A program made the position numbers and the translations under genes. Of a DNA stretch of 57,024 bases, positions 51,580 through 57,024 are shown piece by piece. The DNA is from Rhodobiaceae bacterium (GTDB taxonomy: Bacteria; Pseudomonadota; Alphaproteobacteria; Rhizobiales; Tepidamorphaceae), in NCBI GenBank assembly GCA_020441995.1, contig JAGRLC010000006.1, positions 7,381-64,404 of the forward strand, written 5' to 3'. The notes under the pieces are model-generated. The model was not told where the DNA came from. It ran no database searches and saw only the letters and a program-made list of their open reading frames with translations. Every line of letters starts with the position of its first letter. Position 1 is the stretch's first letter.

Positions 51580-51599
51580 AATCAATCATATGATTGATT
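51580..51599. promoter_or_regulatory. 20-bp perfect palindrome, putative TetR operator
   Basis: AATCAATCATATGATTGATT is perfectly self-complementary. It ends one base before the ATG of the TetR gene and lies upstream of the divergent reductase-fold gene. Length, symmetry and position fit an autoregulatory TetR operator that also controls the neighbour. Binding is inferred. Confidence 0.75.
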
Positions 51600-51600
51600 C

Positions 51601-52218
51601 ATGATAACGCATTCACAGCCCTACGTTCGCAAGGACGAACGCCGCGCAATGATTGCGCAGGCCGCTCGGGAGCTCATCCTCGAAAACGGATATGCGGCAT
51701 TACGCACCCGCGATGTCGCCGCGCGCGTCGGCATCAACATCTCGACCCTGCATTTTCATGTGCCCAGCAAGACCGCATTGGTAGCCCTTGTGGCGGAAAC
51801 CACGCGAGACAGCTTCCTCGCCATGCTGCCACCGGCGCCCGATCCGGCCAGGCCCGCTCGCGTCCAGCTCCGCGCCGAGGCGCAGGCCTACCGCGACAGC
51901 CTGCGTGACAGGCCGGAACTTGCCGCATGTTTCATGCAATTGACGCAGACCTCCGGGATCGAACCAAACGTGGCGGCGGTACTTGAAAGTTTTACCCGGG
52001 GCTGGTGCCAGCGCTACGCCGACATTCTGGCGATAGGGCAGGCCCAAGAGGTTTTCCGCGCCGACCTGTCTCCGTTTCCCGCCGCTATCGCGATGACCGG
52101 CGCATTGACCGCGTTCGGGCATCGCGGCTCAAATGGGCTGGAGATGTTTTGGCCGGTATTCGACGAGATCGAGCGCGGCTTCCTTGCCGCGCCGGGCAAG
52201 GAGGAGTCAGTTCGATGA
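51601..52218 (+). CDS. TetR/AcrR family transcriptional regulator
   Basis: Repressor of 205 residues. The N-terminal helix-turn-helix reads RKDERRAMIAQAARELILENGYAALRTRDVAARVGINISTLHFHVPSKTALVALV, which is a full TetR pattern with the HF(H/Y)xPSK recognition-helix end. The C-terminal ligand domain (about 70-200) is unassigned. The ATG has no Shine-Dalgarno sequence because a 20-bp palindrome occupies the space, so translation may be leaderless. Its stop shares ATGA with the DUF1992 gene. It is divergent from a reductase-fold membrane protein that is its probable target. Confidence 0.9.
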   Translation: MITHSQPYVRKDERRAMIAQAARELILENGYAALRTRDVAARVGINISTLHFHVPSKTALVALVAETTRDSFLAMLPPAPDPARPARVQLRAEAQAYRDSLRDRPELAACFMQLTQTSGIEPNVAAVLESFTRGWCQRYADILAIGQAQEVFRADLSPFPAAIAMTGALTAFGHRGSNGLEMFWPVFDEIERGFLAAPGKEESVR

Positions 52219-52532
52219 AATTCTCAGTACTTTCCGAACGGCAAATCTTGAAGGGAATTGCCGAAGGCCAGCTCGACAACCTGAAGGGCGCGGGAAAGCC
52301 TTTGGACATGACCGGCGGCGCAAGTGCGGATGCGGTTGGCTTCCGCATCATGGCGGAGAATGGCGCGGTGCCGCGCGAAATCGAATTGCGCAAGGCGGTT
52401 GAGCAGCAGACCCGCATTCTGCGTGAGACTGTCGGCGAGGAAGCGCGTAAGCGCGAGATGAAAAAACTCGCGGATCTTCAGTTGCGGCTCGATATTGAAC
52501 GCGAAGCGCGCCGCCGTTTCCAAAGCGATTGA
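52215..52532 (+). CDS. DUF1992 (DnaJ homologue subfamily C member 28-like) protein
   Basis: Small soluble protein of 105 residues matching the DUF1992 domain: SERQILKGIAEGQLDNLKGAGKPLDM is the family core, where the conserved E-G-x-L/F-D-N-L-x-G-x-G-K-P pattern is clear. The rest is charged and helical. The function is unknown; eukaryotic relatives (DNAJC28) carry the same domain. The ATG overlaps the TetR stop (ATGA), indicating coupling. A strong terminator follows within 30 bp. Confidence 0.85.
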   Translation: MKFSVLSERQILKGIAEGQLDNLKGAGKPLDMTGGASADAVGFRIMAENGAVPREIELRKAVEQQTRILRETVGEEARKREMKKLADLQLRLDIEREARRRFQSD

Positions 52533-52556
52533 GAGCTGGGCGGCAGCACATATAAA

Positions 52557-52586
52557 AAAGCCGGAGCGGTTATCCGCCCCGGCTTT
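52557..52586. terminator. Rho-independent terminator, strongest for the minus strand
   Basis: AAAGCCGGAGCGG - TTAT - CCGCCCCGGCTTT forms a 13-bp stem with one A-C mismatch, which becomes a G-U pair in the minus-strand RNA. On the minus strand it is followed by six U residues and lies just beyond the sulfhydrylase stop. On the plus strand a shorter TTT follows, so it may also end the DUF1992 transcript. Confidence 0.85.
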
Positions 52587-52611
52587 GATGTTGTCTGCAG
52601 TGCTATCGGCG

Positions 52612-53898
52612 TCAGATCTTTTCAAGCGCCTGGTCGAGATCGGCGATGATGTCGGCCACTTCCTCTATGCCGATGGAAAGACGCACGACCTCCGGGCCTG
52701 CGCCCGCCTTCGTTTTCTGCTCGTCGGTGAGCTGGCGGTGCGTGGTTGAGGCCGGATGGATGATCAGGCTGCGGGTGTCGCCGATATTGGCGAGATGCGA
52801 GAACATCTCGACGCCGGACACCAGCGCGACGCCGGCGTCGTATCCGCCCTTGAGCCCGAAGGTGAACACCGCGCCTGCGCCCTTGGGGCAGTATTTCTTC
52901 GCCGCTTCGTTGTACTTGTCGCCCTCAAGTCCCGAATAGTTCACATAGTCGACCTTGGGGTGGGCCTTGAGATATTCGGCGACCTTAAGCGCATTGTCGG
53001 AGTGGCGTTGCATACGCAGCGGCAGCGTCTCGATACCGGTCAGCAGCATGAAGGCGTTGAACGGCGACAGGGCGGGCCCGAGATCGCGCAGGCCAAGCAC
53101 GCGGCAGGCGATGGCGAATGCGAAATTGCCGAAGGTCTCGTAGAGCACCATGCCCTGATAGGAGGCGCAGGGCTCCGACAGGGAGGGGTACTTGCCCGGT
53201 GCCGACCAGTCGAACGTGCCGCCATCGACAATGAGACCGCCGATGGAGTTGCCATGCCCGCCGAGGAACTTGGTCGCCGAATGCACGATGATGTCGGCGC
53301 CGTGCTTGAACGGCTGGCACAGGTAGGGGGAGGCCATCGTGTTGTCGACGATGAGCGGTACGCCGGCCTTCTTGGCGATCTTCGAGATCGCTTCGATGTC
53401 GGTGATCGCGCCGCCGGGATTGGCAATGGATTCGATGAAGATCGCCTTGGTCTTGTCGGAAACGGCGTTCTCGAAGCTGGAAATGTCGTCGATGTCGGCC
53501 CACACGACGTTCCAGCCGAATTTCTTGTAGGCCTCGCCGAACTGGTTGACGGAACCGCCATAGAGCTGGCGTGCGGCGATGAACTCATCACCCGGCGACA
53601 GCAGCGTATGGAAGACGAGGTGCTCGGCCGCGTGGCCGGAGGCGACCGCAAGCGCCGCCGTGCCGCCTTCCAGCGCCGCGATGCGCTCTTCCAGCACCGC
53701 GCAGGTTGGGTTGCCGATGCGCGTGTAGATATTGCCGAAGGCCTGCAGGCCGAACAGCGACGCGGCATGGTCGACATCGTCGAAGACGAAGGATGTTGTC
53801 TGGTAGATCGGCGTCGCGCGCGCGCCTGTGGACGGGTCGGGCTGCGCGCCGGCGTGGATCGCCAGTGTCGAAAAGCCGGGTTCGCGGGGCTCGCTCAT
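52612..53898 (-). CDS. metY: O-acetylhomoserine aminocarboxypropyltransferase (sulfhydrylase)
   Basis: PLP enzyme that forms homocysteine from O-acetylhomoserine and sulfide in methionine synthesis. The 428-residue protein matches MetY/Cys-Met PP enzymes: TRIGNPTCAVLEERIAALEGG at the cofactor phosphate site, LYGGSVNQF, IVDNTMASPYLCQPF and the PLP lysine K210 in IVHSATKFLGGHG. MLLTGIETLPLRMQRH and the C-terminal VRLSIGIEEVADIIADL close the family pattern. The 428-residue length fits MetY rather than the 380-400 residues of MetB/MetZ. It is followed by a strong terminator and has a 160-bp upstream region with two short palindromes. Confidence 0.94.
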   Translation of the reverse strand: MSEPREPGFSTLAIHAGAQPDPSTGARATPIYQTTSFVFDDVDHAASLFGLQAFGNIYTRIGNPTCAVLEERIAALEGGTAALAVASGHAAEHLVFHTLLSPGDEFIAARQLYGGSVNQFGEAYKKFGWNVVWADIDDISSFENAVSDKTKAIFIESIANPGGAITDIEAISKIAKKAGVPLIVDNTMASPYLCQPFKHGADIIVHSATKFLGGHGNSIGGLIVDGGTFDWSAPGKYPSLSEPCASYQGMVLYETFGNFAFAIACRVLGLRDLGPALSPFNAFMLLTGIETLPLRMQRHSDNALKVAEYLKAHPKVDYVNYSGLEGDKYNEAAKKYCPKGAGAVFTFGLKGGYDAGVALVSGVEMFSHLANIGDTRSLIIHPASTTHRQLTDEQKTKAGAGPEVVRLSIGIEEVADIIADLDQALEKI

Positions 53899-54024
53899 GA
53901 CTATTTCCCTCCAGGAAATGCGCCTCTCGGGCGGTTTTTGTCGTTCGTTATGAAAATTCCGAAGGACTCATAAGCCAGAGCGAAGCGCCAGTGCAACGGC
54001 GCAGGCAGGATTCATGTTCATATG

Positions 54025-54050
54025 CAAAGCTTTGAACGTGACCGGCCGGT
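54025..54050. promoter_or_regulatory. Two adjacent palindromes upstream of metY
   Basis: CAAAGCTTTG (54025-54034) and ACCGGCCGGT (54041-54050) are both perfect 10-bp palindromes, lying between the CoA-binding protein stop and the metY start. They could be regulator sites or simple chance in GC-rich DNA. The minus-strand leader here does not show the SAM-II riboswitch core. Confidence 0.25.
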
Positions 54051-54055
54051 GCGCG

Positions 54056-54577
54056 TTACTTGCCGATGGTGCGGTGCTGGAAACCGCGGCTGGCAAGCTT
54101 CGGGCGCTTCGACGACAGCGTGCGCGAATTGACGCCGACCCAGCCGATCTCACCGGACAGCCGCCCGTATTCGATCTTCGGGCAACGATTCATGATCATG
54201 CGCACGCCGGCGGCCTCGGCTTTCCCGGCGGCAGCGTCGTTGCGCACTGTGAGCTGCATCCAGATCACCTTGGGAAGAGGATCAAGCGTCAGCGCCTCGT
54301 CGACAACGGCACCTGCGGCCTCCGAGTTGCGGAAGATGTCGACCATGTCGATCGGTTCCGGCACGTCCGCCAGACTGGCGTAGACTGTTTGGCCGAGGAT
54401 GTCCTTTCCGGCGTGGCCCGGATTGATCGGAAAAACCTTGTACCCCTTGTCGAGCAGATACTTCAGCACGAAGTAGCTCGGCCGGATGCTGTTGGCGCTT
54501 GCGCCGACCATGGCGATGGTTTTCACATCGTCCAGTATGCCGCGCACATAAGCGTCGTCGTAACTGTCGTGATTCAT
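54056..54577 (-). CDS. CoA-binding domain protein (YccU type)
   Basis: Soluble protein of 173 residues with a Rossmann-like CoA-binding domain. The features are DVKTIAMVGASANSIRPSYFVLKYLLDKGYKVFPINP, then GHAGKDILGQTVYASLADVPEPIDMVDIFRN and the later IWMQLTVRNDAAAGKAEAAGVRMIMNRCPKIEY, the full YccU/YneT pattern. The exact role is unknown; relatives bind CoA. The start MNHDSYDDAYVRGIL is chosen as the only ATG near the family start. It starts 11 bp after the crotonase stop and precedes metY on the same strand. Confidence 0.88.
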   Translation of the reverse strand: MNHDSYDDAYVRGILDDVKTIAMVGASANSIRPSYFVLKYLLDKGYKVFPINPGHAGKDILGQTVYASLADVPEPIDMVDIFRNSEAAGAVVDEALTLDPLPKVIWMQLTVRNDAAAGKAEAAGVRMIMNRCPKIEYGRLSGEIGWVGVNSRTLSSKRPKLASRGFQHRTIGK

Positions 54578-54587
54578 GTGATGCCGC

Positions 54588-55415
54588 CTACTTGTCCTGC
54601 CATTCCGGCGGGCGCTTGTCGATGAAGGCGGTGAAGCCTTCCTCGGCGTCGGCGAGCAGCAGGTTTTCAACCATCGCCTGGCTGGCAAGCTCGTATGCCT
54701 TGCCGAGCGGCATCTGGACCTGCTCGTAGAAGGCTTTCTTGCCAAGCGCGGCGACAGCAGTCGACTTGCCGGCAATCGTCGTGGCGATACCCATTGTCGT
54801 TGCTGCGAGTTCTTCCGCGTCCGCGACGTGATTGACAAGACCCGCGTCACAGGCTTCCTCGGCGCTCATCATCCGCCCCGTCAGCAGCAGTTCCATCGCC
54901 TTCTTTCGGTCGATGTTCCTGGCAAGCGCGACCGCGGGCGTAGAACAGAAGAAGCCGACATCGATGCCGTTGACGCCGAAGCGGGCGTTTGAGCTGGCAA
55001 CCGCGATGTCGCAGGTTGCGACAAGCTGGCAGCCCGCCGCGGTTGCAATGCCCTGAACCTCGGCGATCACCGGGCGTTCGCAGGCGCGGATCAGCCCCAT
55101 CAGCCGCGTGCACTGGGTGAAGAGATCGGTGAAGAACGCCTTGCCCCGGTCGGCGTCGTTGCGATGCGCCTGCATCTCCTTCAGGTCATGGCCGGCGCAG
55201 AACCCCGGGCCCTCGGCACGGATTACGACGCAGCGCACGGCGGGCGTCCTGGCGATGTCGGCGAAGGCCTTTTCCAGCGCCGTCATCATGCCGACCGTAA
55301 GCGTGTTGCGCGCCTTGGGCCGGTTCAGCGTCAGGATGCGCACCGGTCCGTCGTCGGTGACGAGGATTGGAGCTTCGCTCATGTCATGTGCGCCATGCGG
55401 GGAGGAGGTGGCCAT
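54588..55415 (-). CDS. Enoyl-CoA hydratase/isomerase family protein, ECHDC3-like
   Basis: Crotonase-fold protein of 275 residues, or 264 if the later ATG (MSEAPILVTDDG) is used; neither has a clear ribosome-binding site. The oxyanion-hole segment FCAGHDLKEM and IATAAGCQLVATCDIAVASSNARFGVNGIDVGFFCSTPAVALAR resemble the ECHDC3 group. The two glutamates that act in true hydratases are replaced: Gln in GCQLVATCD where GGCELA is expected, and Asp in GIDVGFF. Conventional hydration of enoyl-CoA is therefore unlikely, and the reaction is unknown. It is followed by the CoA-binding protein gene, and a divergent thioesterase starts about 80 bp away. Confidence 0.87.
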   Translation of the reverse strand: MATSSPHGAHDMSEAPILVTDDGPVRILTLNRPKARNTLTVGMMTALEKAFADIARTPAVRCVVIRAEGPGFCAGHDLKEMQAHRNDADRGKAFFTDLFTQCTRLMGLIRACERPVIAEVQGIATAAGCQLVATCDIAVASSNARFGVNGIDVGFFCSTPAVALARNIDRKKAMELLLTGRMMSAEEACDAGLVNHVADAEELAATTMGIATTIAGKSTAVAALGKKAFYEQVQMPLGKAYELASQAMVENLLLADAEEGFTAFIDKRPPEWQDK

Positions 55416-55493
55416 GGTCTGGTCTTCAAGCCCTTTTCTGTGTCACATCCGGGATAACATAATCAGAATGTCATGTACGGGAGAATTGGGCAT

Positions 55494-55946
55494 ATGGCGC
55501 ACGAGCCGGTGATGTCGATTGAAGAGCTCGAAGCTTTCATCGACAGGGAGTTCCCTCAGGTCCACCACGGCGGCCGCAGCTTTGCCGTGGAATCCGTGCG
55601 CCCGATGGGGGCAACCGTGCGCCTGTTCTATCACGAGCGGCACCTTCGCCCCGGCGGCACGGTATCAGGTCCGGCGATGATGAGCATCGCCGACTACGCG
55701 ATGTATATCGCCATTCTCGCGCAACTCGGTCCCGTGGCACTGGCGGTGACGACGAACCTGTCGATCAACTTCCTGCGCAAGCCGGGACAGGCCGACCTCA
55801 TAGCCGATTGCAGTCTCCTGAAACTCGGCAAAAGGCTGGCGGTCGCGGAGGTTTCGCTGCGCTCCGACGGCAGCGAAGATGTCGTCGCTCATGTCGTGGG
55901 GACCTATTCGATCCCGTCAGGTAATGGAGGTAAAATAATACCGTAA
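55494..55946 (+). CDS. PaaI-type hotdog-fold thioesterase
   Basis: Acyl-CoA thioesterase family protein of 150 residues. The ATG has GGGAGA nine bases upstream; an ATG seven codons earlier covers that site. The hotdog signature is HLRPGGTVSGPAMMSIADYAMYIAILAQLG, where the active-site Asp and the following helix are recognisable, and TTNLSINFLRKPGQADLIADCSLLKLGKRLAVAEVSL provides the second half. The substrate is unknown. It precedes rplM on the same strand but a promoter-like sequence lies in the 153-bp gap, so the two are probably separate units. Confidence 0.87.
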   Translation: MAHEPVMSIEELEAFIDREFPQVHHGGRSFAVESVRPMGATVRLFYHERHLRPGGTVSGPAMMSIADYAMYIAILAQLGPVALAVTTNLSINFLRKPGQADLIADCSLLKLGKRLAVAEVSLRSDGSEDVVAHVVGTYSIPSGNGGKIIP

Positions 55947-55972
55947 TTTTAATATATTGATTCTATTGGATA

Positions 55973-55994
55973 TTTTCCGATTTATGCCGGAAAA
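55973..55994. terminator. Weak hairpin after the thioesterase gene
   Basis: TTTTCCG-ATTTATGC-CGGAAAA is a 7-bp perfect stem with an 8-nt loop downstream of the thioesterase stop. It is A/T-rich, so the stem is weak, and no T-tract follows. It may only help separate the transcript from rplM. Confidence 0.3.
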
Positions 55995-56000
55995 ATAGTG

Positions 56001-56029
56001 TTGACGGCGATTGGGCCTGTCTGTACATA
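56001..56029 (+). promoter_or_regulatory. Sigma-70-like promoter of rplM-rpsI
   Basis: TTGACG (56001-56006), a 17-bp spacer, then TACATA (56024-56029), located about 70 bp before the rplM start. Five of six -35 bases match the consensus, and the spacing is optimal. It fits a strong ribosomal-protein promoter in alphaproteobacteria. Confidence 0.65.
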
Positions 56030-56099
56030 TCCGCGCCTGACTGATGCGCTGGAAGGGCAATGCCGTTCCGCTGCGCCAAAAGCCAAGAAAGAAACAACC

Positions 56100-56567
56100 A
56101 TGAAGACGACCATTTCGGCAAAACCGGCCGAAGTCGAAAAGCGCTGGGTGCTGATCGATGCTGAGGGTCTCGTCGTTGGCCGGCTGGCTTCGCTGATCGC
56201 GAAGCGGCTGCGCGGCAAGCACCTGCCGATCTTCACCCCGCATGTCGACTGCGGCGACAACGTCATCGTTATCAACGCTGACAAGGTGGTGTTCACCGGC
56301 AAGAAGCTGTGGAACAAGCGCTACTACCGTCACACCGGCCACCCCGGCGGCATCAAGGAATCGCGTCCCGACGAGATCCTCGCCGGCCGCTTCCCCGAGC
56401 GCGTGCTCGAAAAGGCCGTTGAGCGCATGCTGCCCGGCGGTCCGCTGTCGCGCAAGCAGATGAAGAACCTGAAGATTTATGCCGGCTCCGAGCATCCCCA
56501 CGAGGCGCAGCAGCCCGTGACGCTCGACGTTGCGGCGATGAACTCCAAGAACGCGAGGCAGGCATGA
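56100..56567 (+). CDS. rplM: 50S ribosomal protein L13
   Basis: Large-subunit protein L13, 155 residues. It has [29 protein letters not shown], then [34 protein letters not shown] and [22 protein letters not shown], all typical of L13. The length matches alphaproteobacterial L13 (about 154). It is the first gene of the conserved rplM-rpsI operon and its stop shares ATGA with the rpsI start. A sigma-70-like promoter precedes it. Confidence 0.97.
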   Translation: MKTTISAKPAEVEKRWVLIDAEGLVVGRLASLIAKRLRGKHLPIFTPHVDCGDNVIVINADKVVFTGKKLWNKRYYRHTGHPGGIKESRPDEILAGRFPERVLEKAVERMLPGGPLSRKQMKNLKIYAGSEHPHEAQQPVTLDVAAMNSKNARQA

Positions 56568-57024
56568 GCGAGGAAACCATCCAGTCGCTTGAGGAACTCG
56601 GTGGCGCGATGGGCGATACGCCCGCCGCGGTCGAGTCCGCTCCGGTTCACGAGCAGAAGCTCGACGCGCACGGCCGCGCTTACGCGACCGGCAAGCGCAA
56701 GGACGCCATCGCCCGCGTTTGGATCAAGCCGGGCGGCGGCCGCATCATGATCAACGGCAAGCCGTTCGACGAGTATTTCGGCCGTCCGGTTCTGCGCATG
56801 CTGATGCAGCAGCCGCTCGTCGTTGCCCAGCGCACCGGCCAGTACGACATCAACTGCACGGTCGCCGGCGGCGGTCTGTCGGGACAGGCGGGCGCGGTGC
56901 GCCACGGCCTCTCCAAGGCGTTGACCTATTACGAGCCGGAACTGCGCGGCGTGCTGAAGAAGAACGGCTTCCTGACCCGCGATCCGCGTGTCGTCGAGCG
57001 TAAGAAGTACGGCAAGGCCAAGGC
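56564..57024 (+). CDS. rpsI: 30S ribosomal protein S9, 3' end cut by window edge
   Basis: Small-subunit protein S9; 153 codons plus two bases lie in the window and only the very end is missing. The N-terminal extension of about 35 acidic residues ([18 protein letters not shown]) is normal for alphaproteobacterial S9. The core then reads [53 protein letters not shown] and [20 protein letters not shown], the start of the basic tail that reaches the decoding site. The ATG overlaps the rplM stop. Confidence 0.97.
   Translation, partial: MSEETIQSLEELGGAMGDTPAAVESAPVHEQKLDAHGRAYATGKRKDAIARVWIKPGGGRIMINGKPFDEYFGRPVLRMLMQQPLVVAQRTGQYDINCTVAGGGLSGQAGAVRHGLSKALTYYEPELRGVLKKNGFLTRDPRVVERKKYGKAK

Noticed and set aside
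51497..51589. Extended N-terminus of the reductase-fold protein from the ATG at 51589
   Set aside because: That ATG lies inside the 20-bp palindrome beside the TetR start, and the extra 31 residues are hydrophilic and unlike the family. The TTG with GAGGA upstream is preferred.
53899..54055. SAM-II type riboswitch upstream of metY
   Set aside because: The leader was read for the SAM-II core and pseudoknot partners expected in alphaproteobacteria; nothing matching was seen, only two short palindromes.

Overview
The window looks like a GC-rich alphaproteobacterial chromosome, most likely Hyphomicrobiales (Rhizobiales) in the Rhizobiaceae/Phyllobacteriaceae range. The evidence is the gene order rne-amidase-PBP1A-prfB at the left, the block DUF2842-ctaA ... 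metY-type gene ... rplM-rpsI at the right, an RNase E with an acidic insertion in its S1 domain, and the family flavour of nearly every protein. This placement comes from reading proteins and gene order by eye, not from a database search.

Left housekeeping block (1-6.97 kb): the 5' part of rne (minus strand, cut by the window edge) with a long structured leader; an N-acetylmuramoyl-L-alanine amidase; penicillin-binding protein 1A; and prfB, which carries a classic in-frame UGA programmed +1 frameshift site. A 143-bp multi-hairpin element with 20-bp terminal inverted repeats begins exactly at the prfB stop codon, followed by a terminator-like hairpin.

Central block (7-48.6 kb): an M23 peptidase and then about 27 genes for making, polymerising, exporting and trimming an exopolysaccharide or envelope glycoconjugate, in short oppositely oriented operons with many ATGA/GTGA stop-start overlaps. 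It contains: a GtrA / NodB-deacetylase / flavoprotein / NodB-GT2-fusion operon; two GT-C-like membrane proteins; a GH5 hydrolase and a VpsF/Wzy-like polymerase; a WecB-flippase-CapK-GT4 operon; a lyase-Wzz-AlgD-like dehydrogenase-GT4 operon; a PHPT-lyase pair; a lipid kinase; an operon of Wza lipoprotein, GT4, second PHPT, O-antigen-ligase-like polymerase and sulfatase-fold transferase; a second Wzz; a FemAB-type acyltransferase; and a third NodB deacetylase followed by an orphan molybdate-binding protein. Initiating transferases, polymerases, chain-length regulators and lyases are each present twice, but only one flippase and one Wza are present. Either two glycan systems are interleaved, or one Wzx/Wzy pathway shares the locus with a separate lipid-carrier sugar-modification module.

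Right housekeeping block (48.6-57 kb): a DUF2842 protein, heme A synthase, LysE exporter, a steroid-5-alpha-reductase-fold membrane protein divergent from a TetR regulator with a 20-bp perfect palindrome upstream, a DUF1992 protein, O-acetylhomoserine sulfhydrylase, a CoA-binding protein, an ECHDC3-like crotonase, a PaaI-type thioesterase, and rplM-rpsI (rpsI cut by the window edge).

Most notable points: a possible lipid-linked amino-sugar pathway in the GtrA/NodB/GT2/GT-C genes; a NodB-GT2 fusion whose deacetylase half has lost metal-site residues; two Wzc-like proteins that both lack the Walker A motif; and the palindromic element overlapping the prfB stop. I saw no tRNA, rRNA, CRISPR array, transposase or phage gene. 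The only gene-free stretch over 300 bp is the rne/amidase intergenic region.
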